Assembly (NCBI RefSeq): GCF_021155775.2
Contig: NC_060236.1
Coordinates: 22,458,238-22,522,237 of the forward strand
Source of the DNA: Neodiprion pinetum
Taxonomy: Eukaryota; Arthropoda; Insecta; Hymenoptera; Diprionidae
DNA length: 64,000 nt
Direction of reading: 5' to 3'
In this document: one piece after another, positions 25,701-40,300 of the stretch
Numbering within the stretch: the first letter of the stretch is position 1
How the letters are laid out: the number at the start of each line of letters is the position of its first letter
Program-made: the position numbers and the translations under genes
The notes under the pieces: generated by a model
Seen by the model: only the letters and a program-made list of their open reading frames with translations
What the model was told of the DNA's origin: nothing
The model's database searches: none

Positions 25701-26457
25701 ACGCTCACTGCAGTCAAATATGCGATCCCCGGGTTAGCGAATTGCTTAACTTTATTTTAGTTATCTTTCTCAATGCTCTGTACGAGCAGCAAATAAGTAA
25801 CGCAGTGGTTCTTGTTCCTTAGGTAACGTCTAATTTCTGGCAAGTTTGGAAAGAGTTTGAAGTCCGCCACGGCAATGAGGACACGATGCGGGAAATGCTG
25901 CGAATCAAGAGAAGCGTGCAAGCAATGTACAACACCCAAGTAAACATGATGTCAGCACAGATGCTTAACAGTGCGACAAATCTCTCTATCGATGACAGTG
26001 CTGGCACCGCTGACGCTATGCGACTTTTGGACAACAAGATACCCTCAACCAGTACAGGTCAGTTTCTGGTTAAGTGTACGAACCTAAAGAAAAATTTGTA
26101 AAATGACTCATGTCTAATTATCGTTCCTCCTTCCAGACGCTGCTGCGCAACCCGGATTCAAAGATAATATCAAATTTGTACGAGGAGTAACTGAAGGAGC
26201 TGGAAGGTCCGAACGTCAAGTGAACAATCCAGATGAAATAGACATTGACATGGACGACGACAGTGAAGATGAGGAGAAAGAAATTGAAGAGGGTATAGTA
26301 TTACATCTTCTTGTTCACTAGGAACGAAACTCCTCTTACACGAATATCCCCAGTTTGATGGTGTCTCGTTTTTCTAGATGTACCGGTAGAGAAACAAGCC
26401 ATTCCATCGAAAGTTTTTGGAAGCCTCAAGGCCACCAAAGAGGACGAGGACGACTAA
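22783..26457 (+). CDS. fand: pre-mRNA-splicing factor SYF1 / XAB2 (fandango)
   Basis: SYF1/XAB2 is a HAT/TPR-repeat scaffold of the Prp19-associated (NineTeen) complex in the spliceosome, and in animals it also acts in transcription-coupled repair. Fifteen exons with consistent phases: 22783-22824, 22905-23053, 23110-23431, 23515-23814, 23890-24037, 24110-24261, 24333-24553, 24636-24798, 24883-24996, 25086-25248, 25346-25455, 25529-25732, 25823-26057, 26137-26292, 26378-26457. They give 852 residues, the family's normal length. Seen: N-terminal LPYEEEILRNPYSVKHWQRY; repeated HAT helices with spaced W/Y/P residues (RIWMDYCTLM, HRVWPLYIGFLKKH, HTLWVAFAKFYE, DIWNTYLTKFLKRYEG, FWQVWKEFEVRHGNEDT); an acidic C-terminus (DIDMDDDSEDEEKEIEE) ending KATKEDEDD. 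ATG-ATG at the start; the first of the pair was chosen. Introns are 54-110 nt, unlike those of spire. Confidence 0.96.
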
Positions 26458-26789
26458 AGATTTTTCAATACGACATATTTGTTGTCATACGAGCATTCAC
26501 CACTATGGTTTGATTCGAAGTGGAAAAAAAAACAAGTAAACTATTGTACATGTCGTTCATCTGTTTGGCTCCGAGCATTGCCTTGCACGTGGAGAATTGA
26601 AAATAAAATTCTGATTCGCGCCTGTATTGTCCGCCTTACCGTTTCTGTATCAACCTTGCATTTTGGAAAAACTTATGCGTAATAAAATATCAAAATGAAA
26701 TCCTACAGATCAAGTTACGTTCAACACCCTAATGGACTGCCTGAGTGGTTTGGATCCTAAAATTTAAATCGATTGTATTCCACTACGTT
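26458..26789 (+). other. SYF1 3' UTR and short flank
   Basis: Non-coding sequence with two AATAAA hexamers, running into the first copy of the terminal motif of the repeat block (GTTGAAGAATATAAAGACTG at about 26,787). Confidence 0.55.
26602..26607 (+). promoter_or_regulatory. poly(A) signal, SYF1 gene
   Basis: AATAAA about 145 bp past the SYF1 stop codon. A second AATAAA lies at 26,680-26,685. Confidence 0.55.
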
Positions 26790-27039
26790 GAAGAATATAA
26801 AGACTGTTACCCCTAGGTAAATTTTTGTGAACAGTTTTTGGCGGCCAAGTGAGCTCGGGTGGGCCTGGGAGCGTAGAAGGGTTTTGCTCTATCGACTCTA
26901 TCTAACGGGCTCTCGCCGACATTCCTAGCAACTAAAGTAGTGTCGGTATGGAAGCTTGAGATTGAGTCGGCACAAAGTGAGTACGTAAGACTGTTGACTG
27001 CGACTTAGAAATGTTCATCAGCTCGATGATCCCCGTGAG

Positions 27040-27655
27040 GAGACGCGTAACCGCGTCCACCGCCAACCGCCTCCGACGACCACCGCATCCACCGTCAACC
27101 ACCGCAACTACCACCGAGCACCTCCAACCGCCGTCAACCACCTCCACCCACCTTCGTCCTCCCCCCCCCTCTTCCTGCTCCTACTCGCCCAACCCCCCGA
27201 CCCACGTCTTCCTCGTCGACCGCCGATCACCTCCAGTTACCGCCAAACACTTCCTGCCCTCTCCAACCTCCGCCTAACCCCGCCTGCCACCTTCAAACAC
27301 CTCCTACCACCCCCTGCCACCTCCTACTAGCACCTACCGCCCCTGCCACCTCCTGCAACCTCCAACCAGCTCCTACTACCTCCTACCTCCTCCTACCATT
27401 CTGAACACCTCCTACTATCCCCTGCGGCCGACGGCGATCTCCGACCACCTTCTAGCGCCCCCTACCACCTCCGACTAGCGCTTACCACCTCCTACCATTT
27501 CCGAACACGTCCAACCACCTCTGACCACTTTCGTCCACCTCGTCCACCTCGGCACCGTCCTCCTACTCCTCGCCGTCCATCGACCGCCACGTCGTTATCG
27601 TCTTCCTCGACCTCCGCCGATCACCTTCAACCACCGCCAAACACCTCCTACGGTG
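27040..27655 (+). repeat. degenerate CNN-type cytosine-rich repeat
   Basis: About 600 bp of imperfect triplet repeats built on CCACC, CCGCCAACC and CTCCTACCA words, strongly strand-asymmetric (C-rich top strand, G-poor). Related tracts recur at 47,590-47,920, 48,195-48,290, 50,590-50,705 and 51,005-51,085. Proline/threonine-like translations here are by-products of composition. Confidence 0.85.
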
Positions 27656-27734
27656 ACTGATGAATAAATAACGACAGTTACCCTAACGCCGTGCCCTAAG
27701 GGGCTTTGGTGTGACAACCGAAAATCGTCGTGCG

Positions 27735-28375
27735 CTTGCGTGGGCGATTTTTTTTTTTTGGTAAGGAGAGAAAGAATGAAGCTTCTCAAAACGTCAAGTG
27801 TATTTTAACACACATTTGAAAGGTACAAGCAAATTTGTATCATCCAACTGTCGCAGAACGGCAGCGTTATTAGCAGACCCGTTAAATGAAGAATATATGT
27901 CTTTAGTCAAGGGCTGACCATCGAAGGACCTAGTCGCTTGGATCGGCAGGAAAGATAACGTGCATATTTCTTGTGTGTAATGTGTGAACTAAAATCATGA
28001 TACATCTCGTCATATCATGCATCATACTTCACATATCATACATGGTATTAAAGTTCAAAACCATAGTTTGGATGATCGGATTTTCAGAAAGTGACGTCTC
28101 CCGAAATTTTTCTTCTCTTGACGTCATCGATCTACAGTAATCAGCTAGTCGAATTCCTCAGTCTGGAAACAACCACGCAGTAGAGCGGACGTATGAAAAT
28201 CGCGCTCCCCAGATTTCGGGTACCGGGTTCTCTACCTTCTGGATCCTGCGCTCCAAGTCCGCTTCCTGGTGCACGTCGAGTTCCGGGACTAGCGCTCCAT
28301 AGATTCGGCGCTCCAGGTCCGCTACCTGGTGAAACTCGACCTCAGAGATAAGCGCTCCGACAGCCGGGAAATGAC
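27735..28375. repeat. left arm of long inverted repeat A
   Basis: Matches the reverse complement of 52,085-52,690 through single-copy landmarks: CTTGACGTCATCGATCTACA, GAATTCCTCAGTCTGGAAAC, CATGGTATTAAAGTTCAAAA and GTATTTTAACACACAT. The inner end (28,230-28,375) is inverted 60-bp-repeat sequence. Arms are about 600 bp with scattered substitutions and small indels. Confidence 0.85.
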
Positions 28376-31300
28376 GACGAAAAGATCACCAGTTGAAAAA
28401 TGTGAAGAACACAGGTTCTGGTTTTTCGCCTGTAACTTTTGACCCGTTGCTCGCAGCGTATTGATACTGCGCTTTATCGATTTCTCTCGCAAAAGTACGT
28501 CGGAATAGTGCCAAAAAGAATTTATCCCGGTAGTTTTCAAAATCGCGAAAATTTAAGCCAAAAATACATAAGAGTTAGCCTTACTTATTTTTTGGGGAAA
28601 AAATTTTTGGTCTCAAATTCGATTTGTATGACACTTTACTGCCTGATTGGACCACCAGGAACTCAGAAAACGCAGCAAAAAGTGCGTGGGACCAACAGCA
28701 GAGAAACAACGATGGAAAGAGCACCAGCTGAAAAATATCTAAAACACAGGAACTTGTTTTCTGGCTGTAACTTTTGATTCGTTGTTCGCTGCCTATTCGG
28801 ACTGCGCTCAATCGATTTCTCTCGCGAAATTACGTCGGAATAGTGCCAGAAAGAATTTATTTAAGCACTTTTCAGAATCAGGAAAATTTTCGCCAAAAAT
28901 ACAAAGGGGTTAGCCTTACTTATTTTTTGGGGAAAAAATTTTTGGTCTCAAATTCGATTTGTATGACACTTTACTGCCTGATTGGACCACCAGGAACTCA
29001 GAAAACGCAGCAAAAAGTGCGTAGGACCAACAGCAGAGAAACAACGATGGAAAGAGCACCAGCTGAGAAATATCTAAAACGCAGGAACTTGTTTTCTGGC
29101 TGTAACTTTTGATCCGTTGATCGCTGCCTATTCGGACTGCGCTCAATCGATTTCTCTCGTAAAATTACGTCGGAAAAGCGCCAGAAAGAATTTATTCCAG
29201 CACTTTTCAAAATCACGAAAATTTTCGCCAAAAATACAAAGGGGTTAGCCTTACTTATTTTTTGGGGAAAAAATTTTTGGTCTCAAATTCGATTTGTATG
29301 ACACTTTACTGCCTGATTGGACCACCAGGAACTCAGAAAACGCAGCAAAAAGTGCGTAGGACCAACAGCAGAGGGATGACGATGGAAAGAGCACCAGCTG
29401 AAAAATATCTAAAACGCAGGAACTTGTTTTCTGGCTGTAACTTTTGATCCGTTGATCGCTGCCTATTCGGACTGCGCTCAATCGATTTCTCTCGCAAAAG
29501 TACGTCGGAATAGTGCCAGAAAGAATTTATTCCAGCACTTTCCAAAATCACGAAAATTTTCGCCAAAAATACATAGGGGTTAGCCTTACTTATTTTTTGG
29601 GGAGAAAAGTTTTGGTCTCAGATTCGATTTGTATGACACTTTACTGCCTGATTGGACCACCAGGAACTCAGAAAACGCAGCAAAAAGTGCGAAGGACCAA
29701 CAGCAGAGAAACAACGATGGAAAGAGCACCAGCTGAAAAGTATCTAAAACACAGGAACTTGTTTTCTGGCTGTAACTTTTGATCCGTTGATCGCTGCCTA
29801 TTCGGACTGCGCTCAATCGATTTCTCTCGCGAAATTACGTCGGAATAGCGCCAGAAAGAATTTATTCCAGCACTTTCCAAAATCACGAAAATTTTCGCCA
29901 AAAATACATAGGGGTTAGCCTTACTTATTTTTCGGAGAAAAAATTTTTGGTCTCAGATTCGATTTGGATGACACTTTACTGCCTGATTGGACCACCAGGA
30001 ACTCAGAAAACGCAGCAAAAAGTGCGTAGGACCAACAGCAGAGAATCAACGATGGAAAGAGCACCAGCTGAAAAATATCTAAAACGCAGGAACTTGTTTT
30101 CTGGCTGTAACTTTTGATCCGTTGATCGCTGCCTATTCGGACTGCGCTCAATCGATTTCTCTCGCAAAAGTACGTCGGAATAGTGCCAGAAAGAATTTAT
30201 TCCGGCAGTTTTCAAAATCACGAAAATTTTAGCCAAAAATACAAATGGGTTGGCCTTACTTATTTTTTGGGGAGAAAAGTTTTGGTCTCAGATTCGATTT
30301 GTATGACACTTTACTGCCTGATTGGACCACCAGGAACTCAGAAAACGCAGCAAAAAGTGCGTAGGACCAACAGCAGAGAAACAACGATGGAAGGAGCACC
30401 AGCTGAAAAATATCTAAAACGCAGGAACTTGTTTTCTGGCTGTAACTTTTGATCCGTTGATCGCTGCCTATTCGGACTGCGCTCTATCGATTTCTCTCGC
30501 GAAATTACGTCGGAATAGTGCCAGAAAGAATTTATTTCAGCACTTTTCAGAATCAGGAAAATTTTCGCCAAAAATACAAAGGGGTTAGCCTTACTTATTT
30601 TTTGGGGAGAGAAGTTTTGGTCTCAGATTCGATTTGTATGACACTTTACTGCCTGATTGGACCACCAGGAACTCAGAAAACGCAGCAAAAAGTGCGTAGG
30701 ACCAACAGCAGAGAAACAACGATGGAAAGAGCACCAGCTGAAAAATATCTAAAACGCAGGAACTTGTTTTCTGGCTGTAACTTTTGATCCGTTGATCGCT
30801 GCCTATTCGGACTGCGCTCAATCGATTTCTCTCGCGAAATTACTTCGGAATAGCGCCAGAAAGAATTTATTTCAGCACTTTTCAAAATCACGAAAATTTT
30901 CGCCAGAAAATACATAGGGGTTAGCCTTACTTATTTTTTGGGGAAAAAATTTTTGGTCTCAAATTCGATTTGTATGACACTTTACTGCCTGATTGGACCA
31001 CCAGGAACTCAGAAAACGCAGCAAAAAGTGCGTGGGACCAACAGCAGAGAAACAACGATGGAAAGAGCACCAGCTGAAAAATATCTAAAACACAGGAACT
31101 TGTTTTCTGGCTGTAACTTTTGATTCGTTGTTCGCTGCCTATTCGGACTGCGCTCAATCGATTTCTCTCGCGAAATTACGTCGGAATAGTGCCAGAAAGA
31201 ATTTATTTAAGCACTTTTCAGAATCAGGAAAATTTTCGCCAAAAATACAAAGGGGTTAGCCTTACTTATTTTTTGGGGAAAAAATTTTTGGTCTCAAATT

Positions 31301-34300
31301 CGATTTGTATGACACTTTACTGCCTGATTGGACCACCAGGAACTCAGAAAACGCAGCAAAAAGTGCGTAGGACCAACAGCAGAGGAACAACGATGGAAAG
31401 AGCACCAGCTGAAAAATATCTAAAACGCAGGAACTTGTTTTCTGGCTGTAACTTTTGATCCGTTGATCGCTGCCTATTCGGACTGCGCTCAATCGATTTC
31501 TCTCGCAAAAGTACGTCGGAATAGTGCCAGAAAGAATTTATTCCGGCAGTTTTCAAAATCACGAAAATTTTAGCCAAAAATACAAAGGGGTTGGCCTTAC
31601 TTATTTTTTGGGGAAAAAATTTTTGGTCTCAAATTCGATTTGTATGACACTTTACTGCCTGATTGGACCACCAGGAACTCAGAAAACGCAGCAAAAAGTG
31701 CGTAGGACCAACAGCAGAGAAACAACGATGGAAAGAGCACCAGCTGAGAAATATCTAAAACGCAGGAACTTGTTTTCTGGCTGTAACTTTTGATCCGTTG
31801 ATCGCTGCCTATTCGGACTGAGCTCAATCGATTTCTCTCGCGAAATTACGTCGGAATAGCGCCAGAAAGAATTTATTCCAGCACTTTCCAAAATCACGAA
31901 AATTTTCGCCAAAAATACATAGGGGTTAGCCTTACTTATTTTTCGGAGAAAAAATTTTTGGTCTCAGATTCGATTTGCATGACACTTTACTGCCTGATTG
32001 GACCACCAGGAACTCAGAAAACGCAGCAAAAAGTGCGTAGGACCAACAGCAGAGAATCAACGATGGAAAGAGCACCAGCTGAAAAATATCTAAAACGCAG
32101 GAACTTGTTTTCTGGCTGTAACTTTTGATCCGTTGATCGCTGCCTATTCGGACTGCGCTCAATCGATTTCTCTCGTGAAATTACGTCGGAATAGCGCCAG
32201 AAAGAATTTATTCCAGCACTTCTCAAAATCACGAAAATTTTCGCCAAAAATACAAAGGGGTTAGCCTTACTTATTTTTTGGGGAAAAAATTTTTGGTCTC
32301 AAATTCGATTTGTATGACACTTTACTGCCTGATTGGACCACCAGGAACTCAGAAAACGCAGCAAAAAGTGTGTAGGACCAACAGCAGAGAAACAACGATG
32401 GAAAGAGCACCAGCTGAAAAATATCTAAAACACAGGAACTTGTTTTCTGGCTGTAACTTTTGATCCGTTGATCGCTGCCTATTCGGACAGCGCTCAATCG
32501 ATTTCTCTCGCAAAAGTACGTCGGAATAGCGCCAGAAAGAATTTATCCCGGCAGTTTTCAAAATCACGAAAATTTTAGCCAAAAATACATAGGGGTTAGC
32601 CTTACTTATTTTTTGGGGAAAAAATTTTTGGTCTCAAATTCGATTTGTATGACACTTTACTGCCTGATTGGACCACCAGGAACTCAGAAAACGCAGCAAA
32701 AAGTGTGTAGGACCAACAGCAGAGAAACAACGATGGAAAGAGCACCAGCTGAAAAGTATCTAAAACACAGGAACTTGTTTTCTGGCTGTAACTTTTGATC
32801 CGTTGATCGCTGCCTATTCGGACAGCGCTCAATCGATTTCTCTCGCAAAAGTACGTCGGAATAGTGCCAGAAAGAATTTATTCCGGCACTATTCAAAATC
32901 ACGAAAATTTTCGCCAAAAATACAAAGGGGTTAGCCTTACTTATTTTTTGGGGAGAAAAGTTTTGGTCTCAGATTCGATTTGTATGACACTTTACTGCCT
33001 GATTGGACCACCAGGAACTCAGAAAACGCAGCAAAAAGTGCGTAGGACCAACAGCAGAGGGATGACGATGGAAAAAGCACCAGCTGAAAAATATCTAAAA
33101 CACAGGAACTTGTTTTCTGGCTGTAACTTTTGATCCGTTGATCGCTGCCTATTCGGACTGCGCTCAATCGATTTCTCTCGCAAAAGTACGTCGGAATAGT
33201 GCCAGAAAGAATTTATTCCAGCACTTTCCAAAATCACGAAAATTTTCGCCAAAAATACATAGGGGTTAGCCTTACTTATTTTTCGGAGAAAAAATTTTTG
33301 GTCTCAGATTCGATTTGTATGACACTTTACTGCCTGATTGGACCACCAGAAACTCAGAAAACGCAGCAAAAAGTGCGTAGGACCAACAGCAGAGAAACAA
33401 CGATGGAAAGAGCACCAGCTGAAAAATATCTAAAACGCGGGAACTTGTTTTCTGGCTGTAACTTTTGATCCGTTGATCGCTGCCCATTCAGACTGCGCTC
33501 AATCAATTTCTCTCGCGAAATTACGTCGGAATAGCGCCAGAAAGAATTTATTCCAGCACTTTCCAAAATCACGAAAATTTTCGCTAAAAATACATAGGGG
33601 TTAGCCTTACTTATTTTTCGGAGAAAAAATTTTTGGTCTCAGATTCGATTTGTATGACACTTTACTGCCTGATTGGACCACCAGGAACTCAGAAAACGCA
33701 GCAAAAATTGCGTAGGACCAACAGCAGAGAATCAACGATGGAAAGAGCACCAGCTGAAAAATATCTAAAACACAGGAACTTGTTTTCTGGCTGTAACTTT
33801 TGATCCGTTGATCGCTGCCTATTCGGACTGCGCTCAATCGATTTCTCTCGCAAAAGTACGTCGGAATAGCGCCAGAAAGAATTTATCCCGGCAGTTTTCA
33901 AAATCACGAAAATTCCAGCCAAAAATACAAAGGGGTTGGCCTTACTTATTTTTTGGGGAAAAAATTTTTGGTCTCAAATTCGATTTGTATGACACTTTAC
34001 TGCCTGATTGGACCACCAGGAACTTAGAAAACGCAGCAAAAAGTGCGTAGGACCAACAGCAGAGAAACAACGATGGAAAGAGCACTAGCTGAAAAATATC
34101 TAAAACGCAGGAACTTGTTTTCTGGCTGTAACTTTTGATCCGTTGATCGCTGCCTATTCGGACAGCGCTCTATCGATTTCTCTCGCAAAAGTACGTCGGA
34201 ATAGTGCCAGAAAGAATTTATTCCAGCACTATTCAAAATCACGAAAATTTTCGCCAAAAATACAAAGGGGTTAGCCTTACTTATTTTTTGGGGAGAAAAG

Positions 34301-37300
34301 TTTTGGTCTCAGATTCGATTTGTATGACACTTTACTGCCTGATTGGACCACCAGGAACTCAGAAAACGCAGCAAAAAGTGCGTAGGACCAACAGCAGAGA
34401 AACAACGATGGAAGGAGCACCAGCTGAAAAATATCTAAAACGCAGGAACTTGTTTTCTGGCTGTAACTTTTGATCCGTTGATCGCTGCCTATTCGGACTG
34501 CGCTCAATCGATTTCTCTCGCAAAAGTACGTCGGAATAGTGCCAGAAAGAATTTATTCCAGCACTTTCCAAAATCACGAAAATTTTCGCCAAAAATACAT
34601 AGGGGTTAGCCTTACTTATTTTTCGGAGAAAAAATTTTTGGTCTCAGATTCGATTTGTATGACACTTTACTGCCTGATTGGACCACCAGGAACTCAGAAA
34701 ACGCAGCAAAAAGTGCGTAGGACCAACAGCAGAGAATCAACGATGAAAAGAGCACCAGCTGAAAAATATCTAAAACGCAGGAACTGGTTTTTTTGCTGTA
34801 ACTTTTGATTCGTTGATCGCTGCCTATTTGGACTGCGCTCAATCGATTTCTCTCGCAAAAGTACGTCGATATAGTGCGTCAAAGAATTCATTCAAGCACT
34901 TTTCAGAATGGCGAAAATTTTCGCCAAAAATACAAAGGGGTTAGCCTTACTTATTTCTTGGGGAGAAAAGTTTTGGTCTCAGATTCGATTTGTATGACAC
35001 TTTACTGCCTGATTGGACCACCAAGAACTCAGAAAACGCTGCAAAAAGTGCGTAGGACCAACAGCAGAGAAACACCGATGGAAAGAGCACCAGCTGAAAA
35101 ATATCTAAAACACAGGAACTTGTTTTCTGGCTGTAACTTTTGATCCGTTGATCGCTGCCTATTCGGACTGCGCTCAATCGATTTCTCTCGCGAAATTACG
35201 TCGGAATAGCGCCAGAAAGAATTTATTCCAGCACTTTCCAAAATCACGAAAATTTTCGCTAAAAATACATAGGGGTTAGCCTTACTTATTTTTCGGAGAA
35301 AAAATTTTTGGTCTCAGATTCGATTTGTATGACACTTTACTGCCTGATTGGACCACCAGGAACTCAGAAAACGCAGCAAAAATTGCGTAGGACCAACAGC
35401 AGAGAATCAACGATGGAAAGAGCACCAGCTGAAAAATATCTAAAACACAGGAACTTGTTTTCTGGCTGTAACTTTTGATCCGTTGATCGCTGCCTATTCG
35501 GACTGCGCTCAATCGATTTCTCTCGCAAAAGTACGTCGGAATAGTGCCAGAAAGAATTTATTTAAGCACTTTTCAGAATCAGGAAAATTTTCGCCAAAAA
35601 TACAAAGGGGTTAGCCTTACTTATTTTTTGGGGAAAAAATTTTTGGTCTCAAATTCGATTTGTATGACACTTTACTGCCTGATTGGACCACCAGGAACTC
35701 AGAAAACGCAGCAAAAAGTGCGTAGGACCAACAGCAGAGGAACAACGATGGAAAGAGCACCAGCTGAAAAATATCTAAAACGCAGGAACTTGTTTTCTGG
35801 CTGTAACTTTTGATCCGTTGATCGCTGCCTATTCGGACTGCGCTCAATCGATTTCTCTCGCGAAATTACGTCGGAATAGCGCCAGAAAGAATTTATTTCA
35901 GCACTTTTCAAAATCACGAAAATTTTCGCCAGAAAATACATAGGGGTTAGCCTTACTTATTTTTTGGGGAAAAAATTTTTGGTCTCAAATTCGATTTGTA
36001 TGACACTTTACTGCCTGATTGGACCACCAGGAACTCAGAAAACGCAGCAAAAAGTGCGTGGGACCAACAGCAGAGAAACAACGATGGAAAGAGCACCAGC
36101 TGAAAAATATCTAAAACACAGGAACTTGTTTTCTGGCTGTAACTTTTGATTCGTTGTTCGCTGCCTATTCGGACTGCGCTCAATCGATTTCTCTCGCGAA
36201 ATTACGTCGGAATAGTGCCAGAAAGAATTTATTTAAGCACTTTTCAGAATCAGGAAAATTTTCGCCAAAAATACAAAGGGGTTAGCCTTACTTATTTTTT
36301 GGGGAAAAAATTTTTGGTCTCAAATTCGATTTGTATGACACTTTACTGCCTGATTGGACCACCAGGAACTCAGAAAACGCAGCAAAAAGTGCGTAGGACC
36401 AACAGCAGAGGAACAACGATGGAAAGAGCACCAGCTGAAAAATATCTAAAACGCAGGAACTTGTTTTCTGGCTGTAACTTTTGATCCGTTGATCGCTGCC
36501 TATTCGGACTGCGCTCAATCGATTTCTCTCGCAAAAGTACGTCGGAATAGTGCCAGAAAGAATTTATTCCGGCAGTTTTCAAAATCACGAAAATTTTAGC
36601 CAAAAATACAAAGGGGTTGGCCTTACTTATTTTTTGGGGAAAAAATTTTTGGTCTCAAATTCGATTTGTATGACACTTTACTGCCTGATTGGACCACCAG
36701 GAACTCAGAAAACGCAGCAAAAAGTGCGTAGGACCAACAGCAGAGAAACAACGATGGAAAGAGCACCAGCTGAAAAGTATCTAAAACACAGGAACTTGTT
36801 TTCTGGCTGTAACTTTTGATCCGTTGATCGCTGCCTATTCGGACAGCGCTCAATCGATTTCTCTCGCAAAAGTACGTCGGAATGGCGCCAGAAAGAATTT
36901 ATCCCGGCAGTTTTCAAAATCACGAAAATTTTAGCCAAAAATACATAGGGGTTAGCCTTACTTATTTTTTGGGGAAAAAATTTTTGGTCTCAAATTCGAT
37001 TTGTATGACACTTTACTGCCTGATTGGACCACCAGGAACTCAGAAAACGCAGCAAAAAGTGTGTAGGACCAACAGCAGAGAAACAACGATGGAAAGAGCA
37101 CCAGCTGAAAAGTATCTAAAACACAGGAACTTGTTTTCTGGCTGTAACTTTTGATCCGTTGATCGCTGCCTATTCGGACAGCGCTCAATCGATTTCTCTC
37201 GCAAAAGTACGTCGGAATAGTGCCAGAAAGAATTTATTCCAGCACTATTCAAAATCACGAAAATTTTCGCCAAAAATACAAAGGGGTTAGCCTTACTTAT

Positions 37301-40300
37301 TTTTTGGGGAGAAAAGTTTTGGTCTCAGATTCGATTTGTATGACACTTTACTGCCTGATTGGACCACCAGGAACTCAGAAAACGCAGCAAAAAGTGCGTA
37401 GGACCAACAGCAGAGGGATGACGATGGAAAAAGCACCAGCTGAAAAATATCTAAAACACAGGAACTTGTTTTCTGGCTGTAACTTTTGATCCGTTGATCG
37501 CTGCCTATTCGGACTGCGCTCAATCGATTTCTCTCGCAAAAGTACGTCGGAATAGTGCCAGAAAGAATTTATTCCAGCACTTTCCAAAATCACGAAAATT
37601 TTCGCCAAAAATACATAGGGGTTAGCCTTACTTATTTTTCGGAGAAAAAATTTTTGGTCTCAGATTCGATTTGTATGACACTTTACTGCCTGATTGGACC
37701 ACCAGGAACTCAGAAAACGCAGCAAAAAGTGCGTAGGACCAACAGCAGAGAAACACCGATGGAAAGAGCACCAGCTGAAAAATATCTAAAACACAGGAAC
37801 TTGTTTTCTGGCTGTAACTTTTGATCCGTTGTTCGCTGCCTATTCGGACTGCGCTCAATCGATTTCTCTCGCAAAAGTACTTTGGAATAGTGCCAGATAG
37901 AATTTATTCCAGCACTATTCAAAATCACGAAAATTCTCGCCAAAAATACAAAGAAGTTAGCCTTACTTATTTTTTGGGGAGAAAAGTTTTGGTCTCAGAT
38001 TCGATTTGTATGACACTTTACTGCCTGATTGGACCACCAGAAACTCAGAAAACGCAGCAAAAAGTGCGTAGGACCAACAGCAGAGAAACAACGATGGAAA
38101 GAGCACCAGCTGAAAAATATCTAAAACGCGGGAACTTGTTTTCTGGCTGTAACTTTTGATCCGTTGATCGCTGCCCATTCGGACTGCGCTCAATCGATTT
38201 CTCTCGCGAAATTACGTCGGAATAGCGCCAGAAAGAATTTATCCCGGCAGTTTTCAAAATCACGAAAATTTTAGCCAAAAATACATAGGGGTTAGCCTTA
38301 CTTATTTTTTGGGGAAAAAATTTTTGGTCTCAAATTCGATTTGTATGACACTTTACTGCCTGATTGGACCACCAGGAACTCAGAAAACGCAGCAAAAAGT
38401 GTGTAGGACCAACAGCAGAGAAACAACGATGGAAAGAGCACCAGCTGAAAAGTATCTAAAACACAGGAACTTGTTTTCTGGCTGTAACTTTTGATCCGTT
38501 GATCGCTGCCTATTCGGACAGCGCTCAATCGATTTCTCTCGCAAAAGTACGTCGGAATAGTGCCAGAAAGAATTTATTCCGGCACTATTCAAAATCACGA
38601 AAATTTTCGCCAAAAATACAAAGGGGTTAGCCTTACTTATTTTTTGGGGAGAAAAGTTTTGGTCTCAGATTCGATTTGTATGACACTTTACTGCCTGATT
38701 GGACCACCAGGAACTCAGAAAACGCAGCAAAAAGTGCGTAGGACCAACAGCAGAGGGATGACGATGGAAAAAGCACCAGCTGAAAAATATCTAAAACACA
38801 GGAACTTGTTTTCTGGCTGTAACTTTTGATCCGTTGATCGCTGCCTATTCGGACTGCGCTCAATCGATTTCTCTCGCAAAAGTACGTCGGAATAGTGCCA
38901 GAAAGAATTTATTCCAGCACTTTCCAAAATCACGAAAATTTTCGCCAAAAATACATAGGGGTTAGCCTTACTTATTTTTCGGAGAAAAAATTTTTGGTCT
39001 CAGATTCGATTTGTATGACACTTTACTGCCTGATTGGACCACCAGAAACTCAGAAAACGCAGCAAAAAGTGCGTAGGACCAACAGCAGAGAAACAACGAT
39101 GGAAAGAGCACCAGCTGAAAAATATCTAAAACGCGGGAACTTGTTTTCTGGCTGTAACTTTTGATCCGTTGATCGCTGCCCATTCAGACTGCGCTCAATC
39201 AATTTCTCTCGCGAAATTACGTCGGAATAGCGCCAGAAAGAATTTATTCCAGCACTTTCCAAAATCACGAAAATTTTCGCTAAAAATACATAGGGGTTAG
39301 CCTTACTTATTTTTCGGAGAAAAAATTTTTGGTCTCAGATTCGATTTGTATGACACTTTACTGCCTGATTGGACCACCAGGAACTCAGAAAACGCAGCAA
39401 AAATTGCGTAGGACCAACAGCAGAGAATCAACGATGGAAAGAGCACCAGCTGAAAAATATCTAAAACACAGGAACTTGTTTTCTGGCTGTAACTTTTGAT
39501 CCGTTGATCGCTGCCTATTCGGACTGCGCTCAATCGATTTCTCTCGCAAAAGTACGTCGGAATAGCGCCAGAAAGAATTTATCCCGGCAGTTTTCAAAAT
39601 CACGAAAATTCCAGCCAAAAATACAAAGGGGTTGGCCTTACTTATTTTTTGGGGAAAAAATTTTTGGTCTCAAATTCGATTTGTATGACACTTTACTGCC
39701 TGATTGGACCACCAGGAACTCAGAAAACGCAGCAAAAAGTGCGTAGGACCAACAGCAGAGGAACAACGATGGAAAGAGCACCAGCTGAAAAATATCTAAA
39801 ACGCAGGAACTTGTTTTCTGGCTGTAACTTTTGATCCGTTGATCGCTGCCTATTCGGACTGCGCTCAATCGATTTCTCTCGCAAAAGTACGTCGATATAG
39901 TGCGTCAAAGAATTCATTCAAGCACTTTTCAGAATGGCGAAAATTTTCGCCAAAAATACAAAGGGGTTAGCCTTACTTATTTCTTGGGGAGAAAAGTTTT
40001 GGTCTCAGATTCGATTTGTATGACACTTTACTGCCTGATTGGACCACCAAGAACTCAGAAAACGCTGCAAAAAGTGCGTAGGACCAACAGCAGAGAAACA
40101 CCGATGGAAAGAGCACCAGCTGAAAAATATCTAAAACACAGGAACTTGTTTTCTGGCTGTAACTTTTGATCCGTTGATCGCTGCCTATTCGGACTGCGCT
40201 CAATCGATTTCTCTCGCGAAATTACGTCGGAATAGCGCCAGAAAGAATTTATTCCAGCACTTTCCAAAATCACGAAAATTTTCGCTAAAAATACATAGGG

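Noticed and set aside
27011..27277. Pro/Thr-rich frame resembling a mucin-like protein
   Set aside because: Compositional effect of the CNN-type tract; the same tract recurs elsewhere in different frames with stops.
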